A stretch of 64,000 nucleotides of DNA from Imbricaverruca yamaguchii (GCA_034440575.1 JAOTOL010001598.1:1297001-1361000), one strand, 5' to 3'. Positions 36,250-47,874 are shown, counted from the first letter of the stretch. Translations and numbers: made by a program. Notes: generated by a model from the letters alone, not told the origin.

Positions 36250-36425
36250 GGCTGAGAGAGGGAGAAAGAGGGGAAGAGAGGAGGGAGAGAGAGAGGAGAG
36301 AGAGGGGATGAGAGAGGAGAGATAGAGAGAGAGGAGAGGAGAGAGAGTGGGAGAGAGAGAGAGAGGAGAGAGGAGAGAGAGTGGGAGAGAGAGAGAGAGG
36401 GAGAGAGGGAGGGCGAGGGAAGACG
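36250..36425. repeat. GA-rich microsatellite
   Basis: Irregular (GA)n with GAGAGAGG units. Confidence 0.9.
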
Positions 36426-37049
36426 CTCGCCGCTCCCCAATAAGGCCTAATAAGCAGATTTGCTATCATCCAGGTGACTGATGCCCAGTAAATAGCATTC
36501 CTGGCTTGGCTGTACGATCTGAGAACGAAATTGGCGGTTAGTGCGTCACCTGTAGGTATGCTCGGCGCCTCCCGTAATCATTCTTCCTTGAATCCCGGCA
36601 GGTGGACAGGGGTCATGTTCTCAGACTTCACACACAAACATGCTAACTGAACTGAGTTAATTCATGAGACGGGTCTTTGACGGACGAATACGCAAACAGC
36701 ACGTCTGTAGTTGTCTGAAACCTTAATATAAAAGGGACCCAGCGACCTGTTCATTTCAGAACCATTTTTATACACCAATTTAGCGTGTTCGGAAATCGTT
36801 TGATGTTTTTCTTATCACTTTTTTAGCGAGTTCATTATTGACATAATTTTACTTTCTCCAGACATTTCAGACTTCAGACTGCTCTTGTTCATTGCTGATC
36901 GGACTCCTGGCAGACGTCTTGTTTGCAGACGACTCTGATGGAAGGCAATGGCAAAGAGAAGCCGAGCTAAGGCGGATCACTTCGCCGTTGTTCAACCGAA
37001 AAGTCTGCCGACGAATGCGTTGCCCCTTGAAGGTGAAGGTCATATGGTC
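36426..37049. other. No gene seen
   Basis: Unassigned unique-looking sequence. Confidence 0.35.
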
Positions 37050-37395
37050 ACGAAGGTAGCACAAGCTGGCACTCTGCTACAGGGGTACACGAAGGTGGCA
37101 CGAGCTGGCACTCTGCTACAGGGGTACACGAAGGTGGCACGAGCTTGCGCGCTGCTACAGGGGTACACGAAGGTGGCACGAGCTGGCACTCTGCTACGGT
37201 CGAAGGTGGCACGAGCTGGCACTCTGCTACAGGGGTACACGAAGGTGGCACGAGCTGGCACTCTGTACACGAAGGTGGCACGAGCTGGCTGGGGTGGGTG
37301 CGGGCCGCTCGGGGTCACGAGGTGGCGGGCGTGGGGGGATAGGGGTACACGAAGGTGGCACGAGCTGGCGCGCTGCTACAGGGGTACACGAAGTC
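37050..37395. repeat. 39-bp tandem repeat, about eight copies
   Basis: Units are AAGGTGGCACGAGCTGGCAC followed by TCTGCTACAGGGGTACACG; several are truncated. Confidence 0.85.
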
Positions 37396-37709
37396 TCGCC
37401 ACATGATGTTTATCTAAATACTGAGGTCGGATACACAAGAGGAGCCAAATGATAATTTCCCACAATGGGTGATGCATACAGAGTATGTATAAATGTAGTG
37501 CATTAAGTAGTACTTAAAATGCAATAACCAAAAATATGTTTCTTCCCTAAAGCTTGACGGGCGAATTGGGTCATGTTTGGTCTGGTGCACGTTTCATATA
37601 ATAACTTTTTTTGTATATACACGATAAAAGACTCGCTTCAGCTTTGTTCCGGCTCATTGTTGCGCAAAATCGACTTGCTGTTGGCGTGGCATTAAACAAG
37701 CTACCACTA

Positions 37710-37915
37710 CCTCCACCACAAGTCAATGTTGATGGCAATGCTAGGCTGTTTTACCATCACGACCGACACAAGGCAAGGATGAAGGCAACGTGAGGCTGTC
37801 TCACTTCGACAATCACCACAAGGCAGTGCTGAAAACAATATGAGGCATTTATACCACCATCATCAGCAGGAAACGTTGAAGGCACTACGAGGCTGCATTA
37901 CCACCAATACCACCA
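37710..37915. repeat. Degenerate repeat of about 60 bp
   Basis: Three to four diverged units sharing ACAAGGCA, GTGAGGCTG and CACCATCA elements. Confidence 0.45.
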
Positions 37916-38415
37916 CCAACCAAATTAAATACAACACGGGGCCGTTTTGGAGTGGATGACAGAGTGCACGTTTGAATCTTGGAGTCCTCGAGTCTTTGGG
38001 TCTAACTTGGAGGGCTATCTCCCAGCGCCTTCTGGGAGGTGACATCCTCTTGTATAGCTTCTTTCTGCTGAGCAGACTTCCGTGTCATCTATCTGAACCC
38101 CAGGTGGGAGAGCGCCAGGTTAAATAGGCTACTTTTGGCATGTTGTAAAACATGCCAAGAAGTGAAAGTTTCGACCATGTACCTGTTGTTCGAGTGGTCT
38201 GTGACAGTGTAACTCATTCTTCAATAGTTCTTTCCTCACCCAACCCGCCTAAAATTGAACAATGCCCATCATCATGTCCCAAAATGTATGTCTACTATTC
38301 ACATGTTCAACAACCCAAACAGCCCACGGCATTCGGAATCAAACCGTTCATCAGCAGACAAATAAATTATCTTTGAACAATGCTGATCGTTTATGAAAAC
38401 TGTTCAAAGCACATG

Positions 38416-38535
38416 CGGGCCCGACTTGATCGAAATCAACGACCCTGGGACTTCCGTGGAAATTATTTGCAGTCCACCGCTCCACCGATCCACCGCTCTA
38501 CCGCTCTACCGCTCTACCAACCAAATGGTCGGAGG
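38416..38535 (-). pseudogene. Scrambled tRNA-Tyr relic
   Basis: Read on the plus strand, GGCCCGACTTGATCG and CAACGACCCTGG align with the 3' half of the tRNA genes. GCAGTCCACCGCTC then aligns with the anticodon side, followed by extra copies of CCGCTCTA. No stem is intact. It lies 225 bp from the intact gene at 38760. Confidence 0.5.
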
Positions 38536-38759
38536 ACCGCCGCCGTTAATAGTCTCTCGAATTTTCTGCTGGCTGCGTTTTCTTCAGCACCAGCAGAGGA
38601 CATAGGCCTCCAGCAGGTGAAACCCATAGCTCCTGCTGGTGCCCACTTCTTGACTTCAGTTGACCAGCGTTCCTAATGGTTCGTTATACTGATAACACGA
38701 CCCACTGATTTTCAAGCACGCGACGATCTTCTCCAGGCATCAAAAGAGGCACTCAAAAG

Positions 38760-38847
38760 TCCTCCGGGCCGGATTTGAACCAGCGACCTATGGATACCTG
38801 TTGAAAGCCTCTACAGTCCACCGCTCTACCAACTGAGCTACCAGAGG
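38760..38847 (-). tRNA. tRNA-Tyr (GTA) with 15-nt intron
   Basis: Same fold and boxes as the copy at 35727, with its own intron (aggctttcaacaggt) and a TTTT stop. It stands outside the main cluster, but the upstream sequence (to about 39330) is a diverged copy of the cluster unit, including the pyrimidine-rich tract. Confidence 0.92.
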
Positions 38848-39340
38848 GACACGCGGTGCCATGCCTGGTTAGCGTTCTACTGGTCTAGTTTCCTTGGCCG
38901 TGCCCACCACCCAACCACTTTCACTTTGGTGCAATTCATGCAGTACTAACGTTCACACACTAACCCACTTCTCCCCTGCATCCCTCTCTTTCTCTCTAGG
39001 GTTCTCTCCCTCCACCTCTTTCCCCTTCTCCCCTTCTCTCCCTCTCCTTCTCTCACTCTCGCTCTTATCTTCCCCCTCTCTCTCTCTATCTCTTTCTTTC
39101 ACTCCCTTTTCTTTTTGGTGGTACTTCTCTTTCTCCTCATTTTTCCATCTCCACCAGTGCGAGAGGTGCGAAGCGCTGCACAGCTACAAAAGGAGTGTTG
39201 CTGCGATACTAAGTCAGTCAGGGAGTTCTGTTCAGGCATCCTTTGTAAGTCTAGCGCACATTCTACCGGAAGTACAGCTTCTCCGATAAGGTGTCGTTGT
39301 GGGGTTGACCGGACTTCCACCTTGCGGTAATGTCAGCCGC
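38848..39340 (-). repeat. Diverged copy of the tRNA-Tyr unit flank
   Basis: CTAGTTTCCTTGG, CACTTTGGTGCAATTC, a TCTCTC-rich tract, GTGCGAGAGGTGCGAAG and a late CTTCTCCGATAAGGTGTC follow in the same order as in the units at 43450-43930 and 46900-47370. Confidence 0.7.
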
Positions 39341-40080
39341 TCAGTTTGTTTTTGGATCGGGGGATGGGGTGAGGCTGCCATGGAGAAAGAGGTCGGGGAA
39401 TGGTGGTTGCAGGGATAACAATTGGAGAACAGGCTTGTGCACACAGTTTTCCGAAAACGTTTCGCAGATATGACGAATTGTCCAAATGTCACTGATCGCC
39501 CTTTTTTAGGCTACATTTGCCACATGATCATATTACATGAGCTGACATGTCTTCTGCATTTGTCAATGTCTGCCTTCTTTCAAGATCATCCAACATGGGG
39601 GAGGCAAGGGGTCTCAAGCTGTTCTAAGTTAACCCTCTTGACAATTGAACTATTATACTAGTTTAGAACTTATAATGATTACCAAACTGGTGGACAACAT
39701 GCCAACATATTTTTCAACTCTGGGATCGAAATGGCCTAAAGTACGATGAAAAGCTTTCGGCAGCAAACCATCTTCAGTTCAAGTGAAGCATTTGTATTTC
39801 GATTACATGTAAAAAAGTCATCTCACATAGAACCACAATCACTCGTCGAACAAATCACTGCACTTCCTGTTCACATTCCTATTCCTATTCGCTTCCGATT
39901 CACAATGATGTACAGGACCATGCAAGACCATGCAAAAACAAAAACGGAAAAGCTCATAACCCCTCGCCTCCACCACATCGCAGTACCTCATATGGAACGG
40001 CATGAAACAGTAAGCACACTCACATCTGCTCGGGTGCCACATCAAACATGCGCATGTCGCAAACGAGCTTAACGAGTTGT
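39341..40080. other. No gene seen
   Basis: Unassigned sequence; open frames are short and unremarkable. Confidence 0.35.
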
Positions 40081-40094
40081 AGCTACTTAGGACC

Positions 40095-40167
40095 GCGAAA
40101 CAGTGTGGGCGGCGCCATTAGCCGTGAATGTGCATAAAGTGTGTCGTGAACCAACCAATAAACAAAC
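40095..40167 (+). mobile_element. Short SINE-like insertion with 14-bp target-site duplication
   Basis: A 73-bp insertion between two exact copies of agctacttaggacc (40081-40094 and 40168-40181). It ends in an AT-rich tail with AATAAACAAAC. Its 3' part (GTCGTGAACCAACCAATAAA) resembles the tail of the tRNA-derived SINEs in this window. It is probably 5'-truncated. Confidence 0.7.
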
Positions 40168-40181
40168 AGCTACTTAGGACC

Positions 40182-41208
40182 AAGAGCTCGCCTGAGTGTG
40201 TGAGAGAGAGTAGGATGGGCACTGTGGTGGCGGCAACGCCGATCCAACCAATTTGTCCTTAACAGTGGGACCACTGACCCAAGAAACTTTCAGCGGTGCC
40301 TTTGATCCTTTTCCAATTCCATTAGCCCGCTTCACAGATGTTCCTTTCATGTAGGGAAGGCGCATACATACGACATTTTTGTTGTAGGTTTTATTTTTGT
40401 TGCGACTCGCATCTCTTTTGCCTACCAGATTTAGACCTACGTTCGCTCATCAAGTTTTAGGGGGCCTGGTGAACGAAATATATCGGATATCCGTCACCAA
40501 TAAACAAATGTTTTATGCAAGGCAGACTACTTTCTGTGGTGGGTTGGTTAGAGAAGACCTTAAGTGCTCGGATGAGGTACGATCTTCGAATTGACTTTGT
40601 CTTGCTCATTAGATGGGCAGATTCAAAGTATAGAACAATTGGTGCTGTCATCGATTTTACAAATAACACTGTGCTGTAGTACCCCGATTGGTGCACTGTG
40701 ATCAGAAAACATAAGCGGGTTAAGGAAGGATAAGCGGCCTGGTAGGTAAGTGTGGCCCATGTTAAAGCTAACCGACGGGTTGTACGCGTTAAGCTCGTTG
40801 GATTAGTGTGTAAGCTTACCGATCCCAGGTGTCCACACCCCGACTATTTTGTCGATGTATTTTGCGTTTAGCGCTGGTACATATTTCATCTTCGACATAA
40901 ATCCCGATTCTAAAACATGCATGAAGGAAATCGCTACTGGAGGAGTCACCCTGTTTCCCATCACCACGCCAGATACTCACTTATCAGTCAGATCCAAGCC
41001 GGGCAAATGCATGGGCTATGCTAGTGGGCTATAATAGTTACTGCTGCAACTACAGTTATCGGCAAGTTGGTGTGTGATCTGAGCCATCAGTGTACATACA
41101 GTTGTTTGTTGGCTGTCTTGCTTTGACTTGAATTTAGATACATTTGAATTCGTGGATTTGCATGCAAAAAAAGTTGAACAATTTCAGTAATGGTGTTAGT
41201 GTTCGCTA
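40182..41208. other. No gene seen
   Basis: Unassigned sequence preceding the reverse-transcriptase relic. Confidence 0.35.
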
Positions 41209-42670
41209 TCAGTGTGTGGATTTCCGGTGTGGGTGTCTGCCACCAAGCTGTGAGACGGTGAAGGGGTGTGAGTTTTGGGTGTGTGATGCTGATCCTGCGG
41301 GTACAGTGATTGAATGTCGTGGGTTCGGAGCGATGGGTGCCGAGACGGGACAGTGTTCGTGTGGTGTGGGACATCGTGCGGGCGTGCTTCGGGATAAATT
41401 ATGTTCTGTAGTATTACCTAGGGAGTGCTTATATTCCGTAGAACTGGAAAATGGCGAAATTGTTGCAACTGTGGAGGGATTGGAGAATTGAGGTGCAAGG
41501 GGCGGCGCAGGGTATGAGTAGACAATGTTTCTGAATTTGGCCAGAATGTTTCTGTCTGATGGAGCGGCGTTTTCTATAATATTGGATGAGCATTCTGGAC
41601 TGGGTCGGGGGATGGTTGCATGCAATTTGGGGATGGTCTGTCTGTAGAAGGCACAGGAAGAGCCGGAAGAGGATTTCAGATTGCTGATGCTTTTTGTACA
41701 GCGTGCGTGAAAGGTGAATAAGTGAGCTTTGAATGACAGGGAATTGCTGAGAGTGATTATCAAGTATTTTGCTTGTTTAATTAAACGAATTTAGGTGTTG
41801 TTGATGTGGAGAAGAATGTCATACGTGTTTGCGTGGTGAAAATGATGCATTGACATTTAGTAATATGTGCAACCTAAGTGCCTGTCCGCAAGTTTGGATG
41901 ATGTCCGGTATTTCAGGAGAGTACCTCGTGTGTTGCTGAATGTTTTTGTGAGGCTCAAGTGGTAACATCACTTGTGTACATTGCTGGTGTTGTATGTGGT
42001 GGAAGGGTGAATAGTGCTGCACTAAGGTCGAAGAAATGAGCGGAGAGGAGAGACAATCACGGATCCTTGTATTGTGCTAGTTGTGTATATTTAGTGTCAG
42101 AAAATGTACTGCCAATTTTGTCCCGGTATGTTCTGCTAGCGAGGTAAAAACTGAAATATTTGCTAACACTCCTGCGATTTGGAGACTTACTGGGTCATAA
42201 CAGATATGTTGATGGTGTCAAACCCATGCTTGAAATTCAGGTGCTGGCTGCTGTGTATTGGTGACGCGATCTGACGTGTTGGAGATGGAGATGAGGTGAG
42301 TGAGGTTGTCAACAGTCCTGTGGCTGGGGAGGAAGCCTCATCGGCTGGTGATGAGGTGAGTGAGGTTGTCAACAGTCCTATGGCTGGGGAGGAAGCTCTG
42401 CCTATGGCTGGACTTGAGATGAGGTGAGTGAGGTTGTCAACAGTCCTATGGCTGGGGAGGAAGCCTGATCGGCTGGTGATAAGGTGAGTGAGGTTGTTTT
42501 TTTTTTTCAACAGTCCTATGGCTGGGGGAGGAATGGGACTTTGTGGGGGGAAGCCTGATCGGCTGGCGATGAGGTGAGTGAGGTTGTCGATGGTGCTGCG
42601 GTCGTGGAGAAAGCCTGATCGGCTGGGTGAGGTTGTGTGTTTTTGTTGTAAATGTGTTTGATGAGACATC
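41209..42670 (-). pseudogene. Decayed non-LTR reverse transcriptase
   Basis: Read on the minus strand, motifs appear in the order expected of a LINE RT: SGFLHDRSTIDNLTHL (the Q-x-G-F-R...S-T region), FKHGFDTINISVMTQ (the A-F-D-x-V/I region), RDCLSPLIS (the Q-G-S-x-L-S-P region), a YTSDVT where YADD would be, and KQAKYLIITLSNSLSFKAHL (the K-Y-L-G...H region). A finger/thumb-like tail follows, with HATIPRPSPECSS and ENAAPSDRN. Stops and frameshifts separate these parts and the catalytic Asp pair is damaged, so it cannot encode an active enzyme. The first motif has been expanded to five or six copies of a 60-bp repeat (42290-42620), one unit being interrupted by a poly-T. Subfamily assignment (Jockey- or CR1-like) is a guess. 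Confidence 0.6.
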
Positions 42671-43144
42671 CAAAAGTGATATGCAGACGACCGGCGAAGG
42701 CAGTAGATGGGCAGCTCTTTATGGGGCGGGGTCCGTGTTTGGCTAAGGAATGGTGGAGGTGTGCATCAGTTTACCTGATGAGGTACGTAGGGTGCATACA
42801 ACCACGTAAGACATAAATAAAGAGACACGCATACACATACAAACATTTGATCTAGCATAACCTTGAACAAGGTCATGTGTGGGTAGGCTGGCCCTGCACA
42901 CTTGACTACATGACAATGACATACAGATGTGTTTTAAACCGCGTGCATTTAATCAATTTACAGTCAATTCGAAGCAAAATTAAAACACCTATCAATGACT
43001 TTGTGACATTATACTGACTTGACTGCTGGTGACGCTGGACTCAGTAGCTTTCAACAGCGTGGCATTGTCGTTCATATGAAGGCACCAAACGTTACAGCTG
43101 GTGACCGGCTTGTACATTTCTCATTGTGAACCAAAACAAGGAGC
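42671..43144. other. tRNA-unit spacer, no gene seen
   Basis: Conserved spacer of the unit (compare 46210-46690, 51780-52200 and 54180-54700). It includes ACCTTGAAC and GGTCATGTG parts, but no coding or RNA feature was recognised. Confidence 0.5.
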
Positions 43145-43158
43145 AGACCAATAACTCT

Positions 43159-43261
43159 AGCGCCACTCAGGACATTTATCCCGCGGCCCACCGGCGAGTG
43201 TGGGCGGCGCCATTAGCCGTGAATGTGCATAAAGTGTGTCTGAACCACAATAAACAAATAA
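43159..43261 (+). mobile_element. Short SINE-like insertion in a tRNA-Tyr unit, with empty sites elsewhere
   Basis: A 103-bp element of the same family as the copy at 40095 (shared GGGCGGCGCCATTAGCCG). It lies between exact 14-bp repeats agaccaataactct at 43145-43158 and 43262-43275. The sister unit near 46690 has the same flanks without the insertion, which is an empty-site proof of transposition. Confidence 0.8.
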
Positions 43262-43344
43262 AGACCAATAACTCTTTCCAGTGTTTCGCGGGTTGAAAAT
43301 CATGTGAAGACTTACTGCAGGCATCACAGAACAGGTTTCAAAAG

Positions 43345-43432
43345 TCCTCCGGGCCGGATTTGAACCAGCGACCTATGGATACCTGCTGGAGACCTCTACA
43401 GTCCACCGCTCTACCAACTGAGCTACCAGAGG
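43345..43432 (-). tRNA. tRNA-Tyr (GTA) with 15-nt intron
   Basis: All stems, A and B boxes and the anticodon are intact; intron aggtctccagcaggt; TTTT follows. It lies in the outer part of the left arm. Confidence 0.92.
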
Positions 43433-43499
43433 AATACGCGCGCGCCGTGCCTGGCTAGCGTTCTACTGGTCTAGTTTCCTTGACCACGCCTTCCATACA

Positions 43500-43735
43500 A
43501 CCACTTTCACCTTGGTGCAATTCGTACAGCGCTGTCGTTCATCACTTCTCTCCGTCACCCTCTTTCTCTATCTGGTCACCTCTTCCCTCTCTCTCTCTCT
43601 CTCTATCTCTCTCTCCTTCTCCTTTTCTTTCCATCCCCCATCTCTCTCTCTCTCTCTCTCACCCTCTCTCTCTCCTCTCGCTCTCTTTCCACTCGCTCCT
43701 GCTCTCCCTACCCTCTTTTCTTTTCAGTACTTTTT
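43500..43735. repeat. CT-rich tract of the tRNA unit
   Basis: Irregular (CTCT)n with CTTTCCAT islands. Sister tracts lie at 47030-47150, 51380-51510, 53830-53945 and 56880-57070 (GA on the plus strand in the last three). Confidence 0.85.
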
Positions 43736-44211
43736 CACCAGTTTACCTTCTCAGCTAGTGGGAGAAGTGCGAAGAGTGCAGAAAAAATACAGTTCGGCAA
43801 TACTTCAGTACTGAGGTTGTCCAGGACTTCCCTAGGACTACTCTTTGAAAATATAACATCACTTCCACCGCAAATGCTGCTTCTCCGATGGGTGTCTTTG
43901 CTGGGGTCACCGGTTTTCCACGTTATCTGGTGATGCTAGCCACTCTAACTTTTGGAGGCGTGGACGGGACAATTTCTGATTAGCTGAGTAATCAACCGGG
44001 CCTGGTTGCTGGTAACTGACTTTTCGTTTTAAATCGGTAACAATTTTATGCTGGAAAAAGTACACGACGGATTGAAAAGAAGACTGTATATGGAATCCGT
44101 CGCGAGTAGCGAAGTAAGACTTTTGAGGCGTGATTGGCACACAGGCGTGTTGCATGTAATGAAGTATCATCAACATGTGGGTGATGTAGAGGTCGAAATC
44201 TACGGTGAAGT

Positions 44212-44255
44212 TTAAAACCATAGCATCTGTCGAGCGACAGATGCTATGGTTTTAA
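44212..44255. repeat. Perfect 44-bp hairpin
   Basis: Two 21-bp arms (TTAAAACCATAGCATCTGTC + G and its complement) around a 2-nt centre. Its partner in the other arm is at 56338-56381 with one mismatch. Confidence 0.95.
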
Positions 44256-44459
44256 TTGTCGAGTGCATAGGTTCGCTTGAAGGTGCCTACAGTGTTTTGA
44301 ATGTTTGATAGGTAAGGCAAATTGGTCGGATTGTGCTGATGAGACACAATGTACAACGTTGTTGTGAAGCAAGCGTACGCTGTTTTGGTAAGTAGAAGAA
44401 GCAGTGTTTGAGATATTCATGACTGAAATCAAAATAGCACCCGAGTGAATGCTTCAATA

Positions 44460-44546
44460 CCCCCTGAGCGGATTTGAACCAGCGTCCTATGTATACCTGC
44501 TGTGAGTTTCTACAGTCCACCGCTCTGCCAACTGAGCTACCAGAGG
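44460..44546 (-). pseudogene. tRNA-Tyr pseudogene
   Basis: The 5' half and GTA anticodon remain, but the 3' part reads AATCCGCTCAGGGGG, so the T stem and acceptor no longer pair properly, and TTTT is gone. It occupies the place of the 47875 gene in the neighbouring unit. Confidence 0.75.
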
Positions 44547-44640
44547 GATGGCTGCGCCCCGGGCGTTGCAAGTCTTGCAAGAGTAGTGCTGATGGATTAT
44601 ATTTCACCACACCTCCTGGCCCTTCTCAGCCTATGTATCT

Positions 44641-44949
44641 GTCTTTGACTCTGTTTCTGTCATGGACTCGGTCTCTGTCTCTGTCTCTGTCTCTGTCTCT
44701 GTCTCTGTCTCTGTCTCTGTCTCTGTCTCTGTCTCTGTCTCTGTCTCTGTCTCTGTATCTGTCTCTGTCTCTGTCTCTGTCTCTGTCTCTGTCTCTGTCT
44801 CTGTCTCAGTCTCTGTCTCTTCTGTCTCTGTCTTGTCTCTGTCTCTGTCTCTGTCTCTGTCTTTCTGTCTCTGTCTCTGTCTCGTCTCTGTCTGTCTCTG
44901 TCTCGTCTCTGTCTCTGTCTCGTCTCGGTCTCTGTCTCGTCTCTGTTCT

Positions 44950-44984
<35 letters not shown>

Positions 44985-44989
44985 TGTCT

Positions 44990-45027
<38 letters not shown>

Positions 45028-45037
45028 ATCGGTCTCA

Positions 45038-45112
<75 letters not shown>

Positions 45113-45131
45113 CCGGTCTCGGTCTCGGTCT
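44641..45131. repeat. GTCTCT/GTCTCG hexamer array
   Basis: About 80 hexamers. GTCTCT dominates up to about 44930 and GTCTCG after it. The partner array at 55990-56075 has only about 14 units. Confidence 0.95.
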
Positions 45132-46200
45132 CAGGTTTCAAAAGAATGACATATTTACGTCCACAAAAATGGGCGGAGAGGAGAGACAATCACGGACCCT
45201 TGTATTGTGCTAGTTGTATATATTTGGTGTCAGAAAATGCACCGCAGGTTGTGTCCTGGCATCTTCTGCTAGCGAGGTAAAAACCTAAGTATGTGCTTAC
45301 ACTCCTGTGATTTGGAGCCTTACTGGGTGATGACGGATATGTTGATCGTGCTATACGAATGCTTGAGGTTCAGGAGCTGGCTGCTGTGTATTGGTGACGC
45401 GATCTGGCGTGTCGGAGATGGAGATGAGGTGAGTGAGGTTGTCAACAGTCCTATGGCCGGGGAGGAAGCCTGATCGGCTGGTGATAAGGTGAGTGAGGTT
45501 GTCAACAGTCCTATGGCTGGGGAGGAAGCCTGATCCGCTGGTGATGAGGTGAGTGAGGTTGTCGATGGTGCTGCGGCTGGGGAGGAAGCCTGACCGGCTG
45601 GTGATGAGGTGAGTGAGGTTGTCAACAGTCCTATGGCTGGGGAGGAAGCCTGACCGGCTGGTGATGAGGTGAGTGAGGTTGTCAACAGTCCTATGGCTGG
45701 GGAGGAAGCCTGATCGGCTGGTGATGAGGTGAGTGAGGTTGTCAACAGTCCTATGGCTGGGAGGAAGCCTGATCGGCTGGTGATGAGGTGAGTGAGGTTG
45801 TCAACAGTGCTGCGGTGGGGAGGAAGCCTGACCGGCTGGTGATGAGGTGAGTGAGGTTGTCAACAGTCTATGGCTGGGGAGGAAGCCTGACCGGTGGTGA
45901 TGAGGTGAGTGAGGTTGTCGATGGTGCTGCGGCTGGGGAGGAAGCCTGATCGGCTGGTGATGAGGTGAGTGAGGTTGTCGACAGTGCTGCGGCTGGGGAG
46001 GAAGCCTGATTGGCTGGTGATGAGGTGAGTGAGGTTGTCAACAGTCCTATGGCTGGGGAGGAAGCCTGACCGCTGGTGATGAGGTGAGTGAGGTTGTCGA
46101 TGGTGCTGCGGCTGGGGAGGAAGCCTGATTGGCTGGGTGAGGCTGGGTGAGGTTGTGTGTTTTTGTTGGAAATGTGTTTGACGAGACATTCCAAAGTGAT
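45132..46200 (-). pseudogene. Reverse-transcriptase fragment with 60-bp minisatellite (left arm)
   Basis: Read on the minus strand it starts in MSRQTHFQQKHTT and enters repeated SGFLPSRSTIDNLTHLIT units, about 12 copies between 46140 and 45425. It leaves through SPTRQIASPIHSSQ and LKHSYSTINISVITQ, then stops and decays. The 60-bp period keeps a frame open over long stretches. Several copies near 45770-45900 and 46070 have one-base losses. Confidence 0.6.
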
Positions 46201-46791
46201 ATGTAGACGACTGGCGAAGGCGGTATATGGGCAGCTCTTTGTGAGGGCGGGGTTTGTGGTCGGCTAAGGAATACCTCGAACCTCTGAACCTGAACCTAAG
46301 GAAGAACCTCTGCATGGCGGAGGTGTGCATCAGTTCACCTGATGAGGTACGTATGGTATATACGGCCACGTAAGACATACATAAAAACACGCATACACAT
46401 ACGAACATTTGACCTAACATGACCTTGAACCAGGTCATATGTGGGTAGACTGACCCTACACTACATGATAATGGCATACAATGGTGTTCTCAACCGCGTG
46501 CATTTAATCACTTTAACCTTACATCAATCAGGCAAATGGTAGCAAAATGAAAGCACTGATAAATGACTTTTTGACATTATACTGACTTGACCTCAGGTGA
46601 CGCTGGACTCAGTACATTTCTGCAGCGTGCCATTGCCGTTCATATGAAGGCACCAAACGTTACAGCTGTGCCGGCTTGTACATTTCTCATTGTGAACCAA
46701 AGCAAGTGGCAGACCAAAAACTCTTTCCAGTGTTTCGCGGGTTGAAGCGCATGTAAAGGCTTACTGCAGGCATCAGAACAGGTTTCAAAAG

Positions 46792-46879
46792 TCCTCCGGG
46801 CCGGATTTGAACCAGCGACCTATGGATACCTGTCGGGAACCTCTACAGTCCACCGCTCTACCAACTGAGCTACCAGAGG
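46792..46879 (-). tRNA. tRNA-Tyr (GTA) with 15-nt intron
   Basis: Intact. The intron aggttcccgacaggt differs by one base from those of the copies at 51659 and 54089, which marks them as duplicates of one ancestor. TTTT follows. Confidence 0.92.
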
Positions 46880-47199
46880 AATACACGCGCACCGTGCCTG
46901 GCTCGCGTTCTACTGGTCAAGTTTCCTTGACCACGCCTTACATACAACCACTTTCACCTTGGTGCAATTCATACAGCGCTGGCGTTCATCACTTCTCTCC
47001 GTCACCTTCTTTCTCTGCCTGGTTACCTCTCACTCCTCTCTCTCTCTCTCTCCCTTTTCTCCTTCTCTTTCCATACCCCACCTCTCTCCACCTCTCTCTC
47101 CCCCTCTCTCTCTTTCCACTCGCTCTTGCTCTCCCTACCCTCTTTTCTTTTCAGTACTATTCTTTTTCATCAGTTTGCCTTCTCAGCTAGTGCGAGAGG

Positions 47200-47870
47200 T
47201 GCGAAGAGTGCAAAACTACAAGAAATACATTTCGACAATACTTCGGCACTGATGATGTCAAGCACTTCCCTCCAGGCAGCTCTTCGGAAGTCTAGCATCA
47301 CTCCCACCGGAAGCGCAGCTTCTCTCACTGGTGTCTTTGCTGGGGCACCGTTTTTCCACGTGATCTGGTGATGCTAGCCACTCTAACTTTTGGAGGCGTG
47401 GACGGGACTTTAGCTGAGTAATGAACTGGGCCCGGCTGCTGGCAGTTAACTCTTCTTTTTTAAATGGTAACAATTTTATGCTGGAAAAAGTACACGACGG
47501 ATTGAAAAGAAGACTGCATATGGAATCATCGCGAGTAGCGATGTAAGACTTTTGAGGCGTGATTGGCACACATGCGAGTTGCGTATAATGAAGTATCATC
47601 AACATGCGGGTGATGTAGAGGTCGAAATCTACGGTGAAGTTTAAAACCATAGCATCTGTCGAGTGGCATTGCATAGGTTCGCTTAAAGGTGACTGCAATG
47701 TTTTCAGTGGTTTATTGATATGGAAAATTGGTCGGATTGTGCTGATGAGACACAATTTGCAATGCTGTGTTGTTGTTGCGAAGCAAGCGTACACTGTTTT
47801 GGTAAGTAGAAGAAGCAGTGTTTGAAATATTCATGATTGAAATGAAAATAATCCTCGAGTGAATGTTTCA
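47200..47870. other. Unit spacer with an open frame, function not recognised
   Basis: The minus strand has a 178-codon frame (47794-47258), and similar shorter frames appear in sister units (44221-43907, 53181-53453, 56372-56563). I see no domain; the frame is broken in most copies, so it is probably not a gene. Confidence 0.35.
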
Positions 47871-47874
47871 AAAC

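Noticed and set aside
47258..47794. 178-codon frame in the unit spacer as a gene
   Set aside because: Sister units carry broken versions and no domain is recognisable.
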